Assembly (NCBI GenBank): GCA_964035575.1
Contig: OZ037890.1
Location: 124,001-188,000 of the forward strand
Direction of reading: 5' to 3'
Origin: Rhynchopus sp. YZ270_cl-10
Lineage: Eukaryota > Euglenozoa > Diplonemea > Diplonemida > Diplonemidae
Length of the DNA stretch: 64,000 bases
Positions within the stretch are counted from its first letter, which is position 1, and each line of letters opens with the position of its first letter. This document shows, in pieces, positions 47,616-57,043 of this stretch. A program made the position numbers and the translations under genes. The notes beneath the pieces are model-generated. The model was not told the origin of the DNA and searched no databases. It was given only the letters and a program-made list of their open reading frames with translations.

Positions 47616-50405
47616 TTACTTCAGAGCTGCAGCAGCCAGCGCTCTTTGTCTGCGCAGTGTGCCGGCACTCAACCCAGGTGCCCCCCCTGCACCACTCACA
47701 GCGCCACTAGTGTAGACCTCTTTTCTTCTCAGACTCGGTGACGGAGATTTACGTGGTCTGTATGGTATGATATGAGGTGTTCTTTTGCTGTATCCTTTAT
47801 TGATAAGATCCGGACAGTGTGCCGTTTGTGTCAACATAACACCTCTCTGCCCAAAGCAAAAAAAAGGAAAAGTGTTTTATGACCCTAAGCCTTCTTAGTT
47901 GTTGACCAAAGGAACATACCTGCGCCCGTCCTCATCCTTTGCTTCTGCTACCTGCATTCTCCCACGCTGCTCTGAGGGGTTCGCGGGAGCCTTCGCCTTC
48001 ACCCTTCTGCCGAGGGAGGAGGACCGGGAGAGCTTTTGCTTTGTGCTGGTGACCTGCCCGCTCATGCCGGTTGTGGTGGGGACGGGGACGGGCTTTGCGA
48101 CGCGTGTTGTGGAGGCACGGTGTCTTGGGGGTTCCGCGGTGGCGTCTGTTGCACCACAGTTAAGGGTGTTTGCAATCTTCGAGAAGACGATGCTGCTTGC
48201 CACCTTCGTGCGCACCGGCCCCGCAGCACCCTGCTTGATCTCATAGGTAATGCTCGTAGTCGTGTTGATGATGTACCGCTGCTGTACCACGGCATCGTGT
48301 TCCCACTCCCCTATCGTGATCTCCCTTGCCCCGGGTGCGTACAACTCGCCTGCACCGTGCTTCTCACCGTCCTTAAAGGCACCGTCAAATAGCGTGCCAT
48401 CGCTCTGCTTCAAACGTCCGTGTCCATGTTGTTGATCGTTTTGCCACTCCCCTTCGTAGCTGCTCCCGTCAGGGTAGGTCCGTACCCCGAAGCCTTGAAT
48501 GCGTCCTTCCACGAAGGAGCCTTTGTACGTAGATTGGTCGGGGAAGGTGAGGGTGGCCTCGCCGTGCGGTGCGTCGGCAGACCACTTCCCTTCGAGGACC
48601 TCGCCGGTTTGTGTTGTCATTCTGCCGAACCCGCTGCGGGTGTCCATATCCCAGAGTCCTTCGTACGTGGCACCGTTGGAGTATTTGTAGGTGCCTTGGC
48701 GGTGCTTTTTGTTCTCACACCAGTCCCCGGAGTAGGATTCTCCATCCGGCCAAGACCATGTTCCGGTGCCGTCGCGTTTGCCGTTTTTGAAGGAGCCTTT
48801 GTATTTGCCTCCGGCACTCCATGTGTAGTCTCCTTCGCCGTGGATCACGTCGCGCTGCCAGGTGCCGTTGTACGTGTCGCCAGTGGACATCGAGAGCACG
48901 CCGCGGCCGTGGCGTTTGTCCTCCTCCCATTGTCCCTCGTAGGTGTCGCCGTTGCAGTACTCGTACCGCCCGGTGCCGTGTTGCTTCTCGTTCAGCCACT
49001 CCCCAACGTAGACGTCGCCGTCGGGCCACCTGCGGGTGCCGTGCCCCTGGAAGCTGCCTTCGAAGAAGGTGCCCTCGTCGACAATGCCTTCGCTCCATTT
49101 GAAGGTCCCCTTGCCGTGGTATTTGTGGCGCTGCCACTGCCCCTCGTAGCTGTCGCCGCCTGCCATGGCGAGGGTGCCGCTGCCTTCGCGCAGGCCGTTG
49201 CTCCACTCCCCCTCGTAGGTGTGGCCCTCTGTGTATTTGAAGCTGCCAATGCCGTTAGGCTTGCATCCGTCCCACTGTCCTGTGTATTCGGCGCCAGAAG
49301 CCATTTTGAGAGTTCCCTTGCCACATCGGACATCGTTTTCCCAGTCGCCTGTGTATACATCACCGCATGCGTACGTCTGCGCACCCTGCCCATGCCGTTT
49401 GTTGGTGATCCACTCACCAACGTATTTGTCCCCTGACGCCGCAATGAAGGTGCCGTGGCCGTCTCGTTTGTCAAGTTTCCACGCACCCTCGTATGTGTCG
49501 CCGTTCGTCCACGTCCGTTTCGCTTCGCCATGGAAGTACCCTGTGTGGAAGCCTCCCTCATAAGAGCAGCCTTCACGCCATTTGTAGACACCTTTGCCGT
49601 CGAATTTGTCCTCCGCCCAGTTGCCTTCGTAGGAGTCGCCTGATGACATTGTGAAGAGACCGTGCCCAGAGCGGACGTCCATCACCCATTCGCCATCGTA
49701 CACATCGCCACTGTGGTAGGTGTAGCGCCCGTTGCCGTCCTTTTTGTTGTTCTTCCATGTGCCCGTGTAGGACTCTCCGTCGGGCCAGGAGCGTTCGCCG
49801 TAGCCGTGGAAGTGGCCGTTGTGGAACGTCCCTTTGTGTGTCGTGCCGTCCGTCCAGATGTACTGCCCGTCACCCTCTCTGCGGTCCTCGGCCCACTGCC
49901 CGACGTACACATCCCCGCTCCCTGTTGTACACCGTCCAAACCCGTGGCGTTTCCCACCACGCCACTCCCCAACGTAGACCTCGCCGGTGACAGAACGGTA
50001 CTCACCCTTGTCGTCGTGCATTTGGTTGTCCTTCCAGTGCCCGGTGTAGACGTCGCCGTTGGTGAAGACCATGCGGCCGTGTCCGTGGCGCATCATTGCA
50101 AGGCTGCCTTCGTACGCACCTTCGGGGAATTGGACGTTCTGTATGAGGTCTGCTGTCTCCGTGGGTGGTGTCAGAGGTGTTTCGAGTGGGTACGCCGCAG
50201 GGTCGGTGGCGATGGGGGCTTCCTGCGGCTCGCGTTCAATCGCCTCTGTGCATGCAGGCGGTGTGATGGCAGGTGCCGCATCGCTCTCGGGAGACGTCGC
50301 CGTCGTGGCAGAGTACGTGACGTCTCGTCGCAACGTCGAGGGTGGTGTAGGAAGCGGCCGTTCCATCGCCACAGGTTGCGGCACCTGCGGCACCGAGACG
50401 GGCAT
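47616..50405 (-). CDS. Large MORN-repeat protein (two exons)
   Basis: Exon 1 is 47920-50405 and exon 2 is 47616-47757; together about 875 aa. A Pro/Thr-rich N-terminus (about 1-90) precedes about 26 consecutive 23-residue MORN repeats (about 98-700) of the form G-x-G-x(6)-G-x-x-Y-x-G-x-W. A Ser/Arg/Lys-rich tail follows. Long MORN arrays form extended beta-rod structures that dimerise and bind membranes or cytoskeleton. Exon 1 ends CGC AG before a perfect GTATGT donor; the alternative read-through ends after RYVPLVNN. Exon 2 adds a basic tail (RKSPSPSLRRKE...LRRQRALAAAALK). A second acceptor 27 nt upstream would also keep the frame. An acceptor GAGAACCAG lies 5 nt before the ATG. Confidence 0.87.
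47758..47919 (-). other. Intron in large MORN gene
   Basis: 162 bp. The donor is CAG|GTATGT and the acceptor is CATATCATACCATACAG; the phase-2 join gives an Arg codon. A family A repeat at 47877-47907 lies close to the donor. Confidence 0.75.
47877..47907 (+). repeat. Short hairpin repeat, family A, inside intron
   Basis: ATGACCCTAAGCCTTCTTAG then TTGTTGACC. Shortened middle, but both flanks are recognisable. Confidence 0.65.
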
Positions 50406-51217
50406 TGTGCTGGTTCTCTTTTTTTTGTCAACTTCCTTTTAGTGGTGTGGTGTGGGGAAAACATCACATAAAAAAGGGCAATTAAGTTTGTTGGTTGGGG
50501 AAAAAGTGAAAACAAATATTGTGTACGTTAGTAGGCATATTTCTCCCTTTTAACCAAACCCTCTTCCCAATTTTTATTCTCAATATTCATAACCGAGTGG
50601 GTGTTGAAGTAGCTGGCCGCGTGCCTGAAGAAACAGGGCGAGATGGGGCTACGACAGCCGCTGTTCGAGCCCCTGACCGCAGAAGGGTATGCGCGCTGGC
50701 TCGCGCGCACGCATGTGGAGAGGGTCACGGCGAAGATCGAGCACCAGCATGAACATGGGATAGTGGTGATGGTTGGGGCAGGGCTGTCGGCTGGGGCAAA
50801 GACCCCCACATTCAGGGGACGTTTGCTGTGTACGCAGACGTGAAGGACAAGGAACAGGGCTGAAGGACGCGAAGGTGCAGATGAATGTGCAGCGAACATT
50901 GCAGAATATCCGATGTTCTTTCACCATCCGCAGTGTACAGCAAAGTTGTGCAGATGAGTGCAACTCTTTAAGCGTAGAACATACTGCAAAGACCCCCACT
51001 CTGAAGGGTTGCTTCACTTTTCGGGAAGAAAGACAAAAGAGACGCACAGACCATCAGAAGCATATGCCACACATGATGCAGCTCCTAACAAAGCGTTTAA
51101 TTGATGGCAGAACAGAACAGAACATTGTTAGGCAGGTAGATTGTCAGCTTTTGTCGCGCGCGCTGTGCTCAAGGTGACTTATTCAAGGAAAACTCTATTT
51201 TTTTTTTTTTTGCGCAC
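50406..51217. other. Spacer holding a sirtuin pseudogene
   Basis: No intact gene. 50600-50960 is a broken sirtuin copy on the plus strand (see separate entry). The rest is AT-rich and featureless up to the MULE-like copy 2. Confidence 0.65.
50600..50960 (+). pseudogene. Sirtuin (SIR2-family) gene fragment
   Basis: The frame containing MGLRQPLF reads ...KIEHQHEHGIVVMVGAGLSAGA then KTPTFRG. It matches the NAD-binding start of sirtuins (G-A-G-x-S-x-x-x-G-x-P-x-F-R), with Lys-Thr replacing the usual Gly-Ile. After FRG the sirtuin-like sequence appears to continue in another frame (TFAVYADVKDKEQG, then a stop), and AANIAEYPMFFHHP may be a still later piece. It lacks the catalytic His and zinc site. 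Opposite in strand to host genes. Probably a dead, partly copied host gene. Confidence 0.6.
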
Positions 51218-52056
51218 TTTTTTTGACAGGCCTTTTGCTAACCATCATGCCATCATGCCACGTTTTTGGGCGTTTTTTATTATTTTTTCCATCATGCCAC
51301 CATCATGCCACGGGGGGTGGTGGGGCAGGGCTTTCGCTCTGCATCACCTGAGGATTTCCCCCCCAGATGGCATGATGGCATGATGGCATGATGGCATGAT
51401 GGCATGATGGCATGATGGCATGATGGCATGATGGCATGATGGCATGATGGCATGATGGCATGATGGCATGATGGCATGATGGCATGATGGCATGATGGCA
51501 TGATGGCATGATGGCATGATGGCATGATGGCATGATGGCATGATGGCATGATGGCACCTTAAAATTTTTCTGCTCGCTGCGCTCGCGGAGGTATACCTCA
51601 AAAAAATTTCCGCTCGCTTCGCTCGCGTTGTACGCTATTTTCTTCCTGTCTACGGTGCCATTTTACAATGTCTAAGGGGATTCCCTTGCATTTTGCAGCC
51701 AGAAATGAAACTTGACCCAAGCTGCAAAAATTTGACCATTGTTATTTCAAAGTGACCCAACCGTTGCAACAGCCCCTGCTTCTGGAAGACGTTTGTACGG
51801 TTAGTGTACTTAAGGCGCAAGACCAAGCACCGTTAATAAAGGATTAGATTCCGTTTTTTTTTTGTTATCTCGCAAAGCTGACCCTTCGCCTCTCACCCTG
51901 GGCTGGCAGGGAGGCGCGCGCGAAGCGCGCGACGACCGCTTTCACCAGGTGGGAAAGCTCGGAATGTACTTTTTTTTCCAGGAAATTATTTTTTTTTTGA
52001 CCATCATGCCATTCAGGGGGAAAATCCCAAAGTTAGCAAAAGGCCTGTTTTTTTGA
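51218..52056. mobile_element. MULE-like element copy 2 with 9-bp target duplication
   Basis: The element is 51227-52047 (821 bp), with the same ends as copy 1. It is flanked by exact TTTTTTTGA repeats (51218-51226 and 52048-52056). The only notable differences from copy 1 are about five extra 8-bp units and one T in a T run. The right end lies about 80 bp from the 3' end of the ankyrin gene. Confidence 0.9.
51366..51556. repeat. 8-bp microsatellite (GGCATGAT)n inside MULE-like copy 2
   Basis: About 24 perfect units, against about 19 in copy 1. Confidence 0.95.
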
Positions 52057-52129
52057 CCCTGGAAAACGGCAACCACATCCACTCTAATACAAAAAGGAGA
52101 GACATTCTCTAATCTATCAAATACACATC

Positions 52130-52867
52130 TCAAAGGCGTTGCATATCTGCGTGCCCTTTGAAGGCATGGAAAAGGTCCGTTCGGTACTTCGCAGACCAAT
52201 ACAGAGGTGGTGTCATGCCCACGTGGTTGTGCATCCCGCTGTCTGCACCTGCGTTGAGTAGGAGCTGCAGGGTCTCTGTGGTGGTGCAGAGGTGGAGCGC
52301 GGTGTTGCCATTGTCATCTTGTGCAGACACGTCTGCACCTGCGGCAAGGAGGAGGTGTGCTATCTCTGCTGCACCCCTTTCCACAGCAATGTGCAGAGCC
52401 GTGGCGCCGTCCCACGCACCCCCTGCCCCCACATCCGCGCCTCCCTGCAGCAACACCCGCACCACCTCAACACACCCATCCTCCACAGCACGGTGCAGCA
52501 CCGTTTCCCCATTGTCATCCCGCTCGTCCACATTGCCGCCATGCCGTAGCAATAACCGCACCACCTCCACATCGTGCACACCCTGCAACGTGACGTCCGC
52601 CCCAGCAGCAACAAGGTGCCTTACCGTGGCAAGGTTGTGCACCGCAAGCTGCAAAGGCGTGCTGTTGAAGCGGGTCGCCGTGTGCACGCATGCACCTGCC
52701 CGTAGGAGGGCCTCGACACACGAGGCATGTCCCCGGGAGCAGGCATAGTGTAGGGGAAGGCGTGCGTCTCGGCTTGCGGTGTCCTCAACAAGGTGTGGGG
52801 TCTCGTGCAGTGCTTTTGTGAGGGCGGTGGCATCGTTCTGGGCAAGTGCTTTGTAGAAGCAGACCAT
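52130..52867 (-). CDS. Ankyrin-repeat protein
   Basis: 245 aa from the ATG at 52867 (MVCFYKALAQND). The longer open frame upstream adds a hydrophobic stretch encoded by the acceptor's pyrimidine tract and is unlikely to be protein. About six ankyrin repeats fill the molecule (RLPLHYACSRGHASCVEALLR; FNSTPLQLAVHNLATVRHLV; NGETVLHRAVEDGCVEVVRVL; GATALHIAVERGAAEIAHLLL; NGNTALHLCTTTETLQLLL). The consensus TPLH/ALH and LL-x-x-GA motifs are well kept. It ends with a capping helix (LFHAFKGHADMQRL). Interaction protein; partner unknown. Confidence 0.9.
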   Translation of the reverse strand: MVCFYKALAQNDATALTKALHETPHLVEDTASRDARLPLHYACSRGHASCVEALLRAGACVHTATRFNSTPLQLAVHNLATVRHLVAAGADVTLQGVHDVEVVRLLLRHGGNVDERDDNGETVLHRAVEDGCVEVVRVLLQGGADVGAGGAWDGATALHIAVERGAAEIAHLLLAAGADVSAQDDNGNTALHLCTTTETLQLLLNAGADSGMHNHVGMTPPLYWSAKYRTDLFHAFKGHADMQRL

Positions 52868-53481
52868 TTCAAATAAATAGAGAAACAGCAAGAAGGAGAT
52901 CGCGTGAGGGTTGAGCTTTGTCACCAAAAGAGAGGGGGTGAGAGATAAGTCTACTGCGCGTGTTTGCAGGGTTTATTGTACATTATGTACTTTGCTTGTG
53001 CTTCTTCTAAAATAGGGGTGTACTGTTTCAATACTGTGGGAGGAGAGGAAAGTAGAGAAAGGAAATGTGTGGGTAGGTAGGGTGGTCTTGTTTGGATTGG
53101 TTTGTATGAGATGTGGTATGTGCCGTGTGTGGTACCTCGCAAGGAGGATACGAACAGTCAGGACACGAAGAAGGTAACAAGTATGCAATACGCAAAAAGC
53201 GGCAAAAAAAAAAGAGTACGAAGCAATGTATAGCCCAAGAGGACAGGGACCTTCGCCCCACCTCATGCTTGGGTTTGGTTGGCTCGCTGTAGTTGGCAGA
53301 GGGTGCGTGGACTTCTCCTCTGCAGGAGGCGTCACACGAAACACCTCTGTTGTATGTGTATGGAAAACGGAAGACAGCACTGCTTTGTTGAAGAGCACGC
53401 AGAACACAAAAAGGCAAACATCACAGCACACACGGATGTGCAAAGAAGGACCCATCTCTCCTCTCCTGCATCACATCCCCA
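52868..53481. other. Downstream flank of the duplicated Gly/Pro micro-ORF unit
   Basis: 53040-53640 and 53690-54280 are tandem duplicates offset by 642 bp. The minus-strand frames beginning MGPSLHIRVCCDVCLFVF (53455 and 54097) start with a hydrophobic leader-like stretch, but diverge in frame after about 70 residues between the two copies. I do not call them genes. Confidence 0.55.
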
Positions 53482-53601
53482 TCAAGGAGGTGGCGGCACT
53501 GGACCCTTCGGACCAGGTCCCTTTGGCCCAGGCCCCACAGGCCCCTTCGGTCCTGGTCCTGGTCCGGGTCCCTTCACTGGTCCAGGTCCTGGAGGAGCCA
53601 T
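53482..53601 (-). CDS. Gly/Pro-rich micro-ORF, copy 1
   Basis: 39 codons from MAPPGPGP, made of G-P-x and K-G-P units (collagen-like spacing), ending in PPPP. An acceptor CTACACAACCAG lies 10 nt before the ATG in a CACAATGG start context, like several host genes here. The protein is identical in copy 2. Because the whole 640-bp unit is a recent duplicate, identity is not evidence of selection. It could be a genuine microprotein, an upstream ORF or chance. Confidence 0.45.
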   Translation of the reverse strand: MAPPGPGPVKGPGPGPGPKGPVGPGPKGPGPKGPVPPPP

Positions 53602-54123
53602 TGTGCTGTTCTGGTTGTGTAGTGTGTTGCTGTGTTTGCTGTGTTGGGGTATGAGGGTAGTGTTTTGTAGTTGAAAAACAGGAGGGAGGGAGAGGAAAGT
53701 AGAGAAAGGAAATGTGTGGGTAGGTAGGGTGGTCTTGTTTGGATTGGTTTGTATGAGATGTGGTATGTGCCGTGTGTGGTACCTCGCAAGGAGGATACGA
53801 ACAGTCAGGACACGAAGAAGGTAACAAGTATGCAATACGCAAAAAGCGGCAGAAAAGTGCGAAGCACAACACATAGCCCAAGAGGACAGGGACCTTCGCC
53901 CATCTCATGCTTGGGTTTGGTTGGCTCGCTGTAGTTGGCAGAGGGTGCGTGGACTTCTCCTCTGCAGGAGGCGTCACACGAAACACCTCTGTTGTATGTG
54001 TATGGAAAACGGAAGACAGCGCTGCTTTGTTGAAGAGCACGCAGAACACAAAAAGGCAAACATCACAGCACACACGGATGTGCAAAGAAGGACCCATCTC
54101 TCCTCTCCTGCATCACATCCCCA

Positions 54124-54243
54124 TCAAGGAGGTGGCGGCACTGGACCCTTCGGACCAGGTCCCTTTGGCCCAGGCCCCACAGGCCCCTTCGGTCCTGGTC
54201 CTGGTCCGGGTCCCTTCACTGGTCCAGGTCCTGGAGGAGCCAT
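54124..54243 (-). CDS. Gly/Pro-rich micro-ORF, copy 2
   Basis: Same 39-codon frame as 53482-53601. The acceptor AACACAACCAG and 10-nt leader are kept (AACAGAATAATGG). The duplicate's downstream half differs by small indels. Confidence 0.45.
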   Translation of the reverse strand: MAPPGPGPVKGPGPGPGPKGPVGPGPKGPGPKGPVPPPP

Positions 54244-55097
54244 TATTCTGTTCTGGTTGTGTTACTGTGTTGGGGTGTTGGATTGCTGTGGGGTATATGA
54301 GGGTGGTGTCTTTTAGGGGGGTGGACAATGTGGTAGCCTTTTGGGGTATCTCTTTTTCTCGTGTATCCGCTGTTTTCTATTTCTCTGCAACCTTTTCCCC
54401 CCATAGTCTTGAGAGTAAACTGGAGTAACAAAAAACAACGAATAAAAAAAAAAAAAAACTGGCCGATGTGAAAGGCCTCACAGACAGCTTTCACAACGAA
54501 AACAAATATATACACGACGTGAAAAGAAAAGGAATATCCACTGCAAGGGCGTGGAATGGCTGAGGGGACGAGAGATTGTGGGGGACAAGGCAAAACCAAA
54601 ATATGATCACTCCACGAAAAATAAAAGAATGCAAGATCCCGCAGAAAAAAGGTGAAGGTGGCGATGTATGTCGAAAAAGGGGAAAAAAAAAAGGGGGTGA
54701 CCAGCGCAAAAAGGAGAAGACCCTCCATCATTCGGAAACCAATGTGTTATTTCTTTTTTGATTTGCTTTCCGAGAACCTGACACCCCCCCCTTCCTCACT
54801 GTCTTCTGACGACACATGCAGCTTGGACATTTCATCCTCTCTGTCCTCCTTTCCTTATGTTGTTATTGTTGTGTAAAAAATATAACACAAACAACAAAAA
54901 AGCGAACACAACAGAAAAAAAGGCTCCAACTCTGTCCACTGTCCAAAAAAAAAAGTAAACAAAAACAAAAAGTGTGTCAGATCTTGAAAACCCCCATTCT
55001 GTGTAGAACTAAAAAAAAAACTTTTTGCCCCTTCAATAGTACAAAAATGTCTGAACGTTTTACTTCTTTTTTTTCCCCTCCGTTCTCAGGACAGATT
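54244..55097. other. AT-rich spacer, nothing recognised
   Basis: Poly(A)/poly(T) runs; no repeat family member or gene that I can support. Confidence 0.6.
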
Positions 55098-55712
55098 TTA
55101 TGCCTCGACGGTTTGGCGGTACTTGTTCATGTAGAAGTACGCAATCACGACTGCGAGGAGAGCGAAGATCAACCACCTGTTTAAAAAAATATTAAATTCG
55201 ACATACTTTCAAATTCAGAAGCGAAACCAATGGAGTAGGAGATGGGGGGAAAGAGCAAAACACTTAAATGCCTTACACCTCATTACTAATAAATGAAACT
55301 TGAAATACAAAGCACTCTCTAAACAGTGTAACTTGGTGCGTGATCAGAACACCAGGGGCACTTCTGCCGCTTTTTCAAAATTATAGTATAAAAAAAGGGC
55401 ATACTTGCTTCCCTCACCTCCGGACTTGCCTGCAAGGTCCTCGTCAGACATGAGCTCGGCGCCGTCGAGACGTCCGATGCAGTACTTCTTCATCAACTCT
55501 CTCGCGTTGCTTCCGTGTCCAATCTGGATGAAGTCGGTGGTGGCGTCAGAGCCAGCCTTCTCGTACAGCACCTCCGCACCACCCGGGTGCTGCGACATGT
55601 AGTCCTTCACTGCGTACACACGCCCACCAACCGCCAGCCACGGGTCCGACTTGGTGTTGTGCTTGGCAAGCTCCTCCTTTGTGATCACCTTAAGCTGGTC
55701 ATCCGACGACAT
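55098..55712 (-). CDS. Tail-anchored cytochrome b5 (two exons)
   Basis: Exon 1 is 55405-55712 and exon 2 is 55098-55176; 128 aa. The heme-binding core carries HPGG (His42) and the second axial ligand in FIQIGH (His66), with WLAVGGRVYAV upstream. This is the standard cytochrome b5 fold, donating electrons to ER desaturases and related enzymes. Exon 2 encodes WLIFALLAVVIAYFYMNKYR, a C-terminal membrane anchor with a short basic/polar tail, so the protein is likely a tail-anchored ER or outer mitochondrial membrane protein. Donor AA|GTATGC and acceptor TTTAAACAG join in phase 2 (Lys codon). Read-through of the donor would replace the anchor with an unrelated tail. The start is MSSDDQ at 55712, with an acceptor CCCATTTAG 34 nt upstream. 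Confidence 0.92.
55177..55404 (-). other. Intron in cytochrome b5 gene
   Basis: 228 bp with a GTATGC donor. A better-looking GTGAGG donor 13 nt upstream would put a stop right after the junction. Contains a family B repeat at 55299-55343. Confidence 0.85.
55299..55343 (+). repeat. Short repeat, family B, inside intron
   Basis: CTTGAAATACAAAGCACTCT then AAACAGTGTAACTTGGTGCG. Confidence 0.75.
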
Positions 55713-55835
55713 TTTGATGATTTTTTTTTTGTGATGAAGTTGATACCTAAATGGGAGAAAGAGTGAGTGATGGAAGGGGGGGCATCGGGGCATGGCAGCG
55801 ATGACAGAAAAAATGCCAAACAAAAAAGGTTAAAG

Positions 55836-57003
55836 GAGATAAGGCTTTTCCCAACCTTCCTGTATACACGCGTCAGCAACCAATACAGGTAGTGTATTGA
55901 AATGATTCTGGGGGGGGGTAAGGGGTCTAATTTTAATTTCGTCGATTTTGAGAAAAATTTTGGCCAAAAATGGGCCCACGTATAAGGAACCGGGCTCATA
56001 TTTCTCAAAATTTAAGTGGTCAAAAAATTGTCCAATTTTCCGAAATGACCCCACCGCTGCACGGGCGGAGCCCAAAAATGCAAATAAGCCACTTTTCCCA
56101 ACCTTCCTGTATACACGCGTCAGCAACCAATACAGGTAGTGTATTGAAATGATTCTGGGGGGGGGTAAGGGGTCTAATTTTAATTTCGTCGATTTTGAGA
56201 AAAATTTTGGCCAAAAATGGGCCCACGTATAAGGAACCGGGCTCATATTTCTCAAAATTTAAGTGGTCAAAAAATTGTCCAATTTTCCGAAATGACCCCA
56301 CCGCTGCACGGGCGGAGCCCAAAAATGCAAATAAGCCACTTTTTGGTTTCATTGAAATGATGCGGCTGACACTGAGGAATTATGGTTTACGACGTCCCAT
56401 TGAGGGGGCGAACCCTTTTTAATTTTTTGTTCTCTTGAAATGTGTAATTTCATGTTTTCGCGAAAAAAATACGAACTGATCCTACAAGGGTTGAAGGAAG
56501 GTGTGTGGAAAACAATAATAACAAGAACAACTAATTGCTAAGAAAAAAAATGGGGTGTGCTGTGGATAACTCCGCGCGATTTTCGGAACCACCATAGCAT
56601 CCTGGCGATTTTCTGGAGGTGCTGATGTGACGATGCCTGGTGCGATCGACGACGTGTTGTCGTCTGTGCATTATGTGTTCCTTCCGCACTGCTCTGATGA
56701 CGACGACGATGCGTGGGAGCCTGTGGACGACTACGAGCTGGAACATGCCGAGGCCGCCCGAGCGAATGGTTATCGAGCCTGCCGAGACTACGTCCAATAA
56801 CGCGATCGAGCAGATGGTGCTGGACGAAGAGGACAGCCCCACTGTTTGAACGTTTCAGATGCAGGCATCCCAGTGGGGCCAGCGTACGAAGAGCGTTTTA
56901 GCATACCTGCAGAAGAGCAGAATGCTGGCGTGTTGTAGATTATATTTTTTTCAGAGTGGAGTTCCACAGCACACCCGGTTTTTTTTCCGATAGCAATTAC
57001 TTG
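55836..57003 (-). mobile_element. Composite element copy C: two satellite units, spacer, inverted-repeat module
   Basis: In reverse orientation to copies A and B. The inverted-repeat module is 56528-57003 (ends CAAGTAATTGC). A spacer at 56400-56527 shares the TTCGCGAAAA and CCTACAAGGGTTGAAGG blocks with copy B. Two related satellite units of about 245 bp lie at 55850-56340; their TTCGTCGATTTTGAG half differs from the 260-bp type. The module's plus strand holds a decayed coding-like stretch (TMPGAIDDVLSSVHYVFL...DDYELEHAEAA), not recognised. It fills most of the gap between the cytochrome b5 gene and the coiled-coil gene. Confidence 0.75.
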
Positions 57004-57043
57004 TTTCCTCTGAGAATTTACCCCCTCCCTCCCCCCGCTTGGC

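Noticed and set aside
48420-49436. 338-aa plus-strand ORF over the MORN gene
   Set aside because: Antisense of periodic MORN codons; no independent features.
45953-51556. CRISPR-like array or a repetitive MPSCHHAI... protein
   Set aside because: The 8-bp unit has no spacers and the ORF is just the three-frame translation of a microsatellite inside a transposon.
53455-54097. Secreted proteins beginning MGPSLHIRVCC
   Set aside because: The frame is not kept between the two near-identical copies, and the start follows the micro-ORF stop without its own acceptor of quality.
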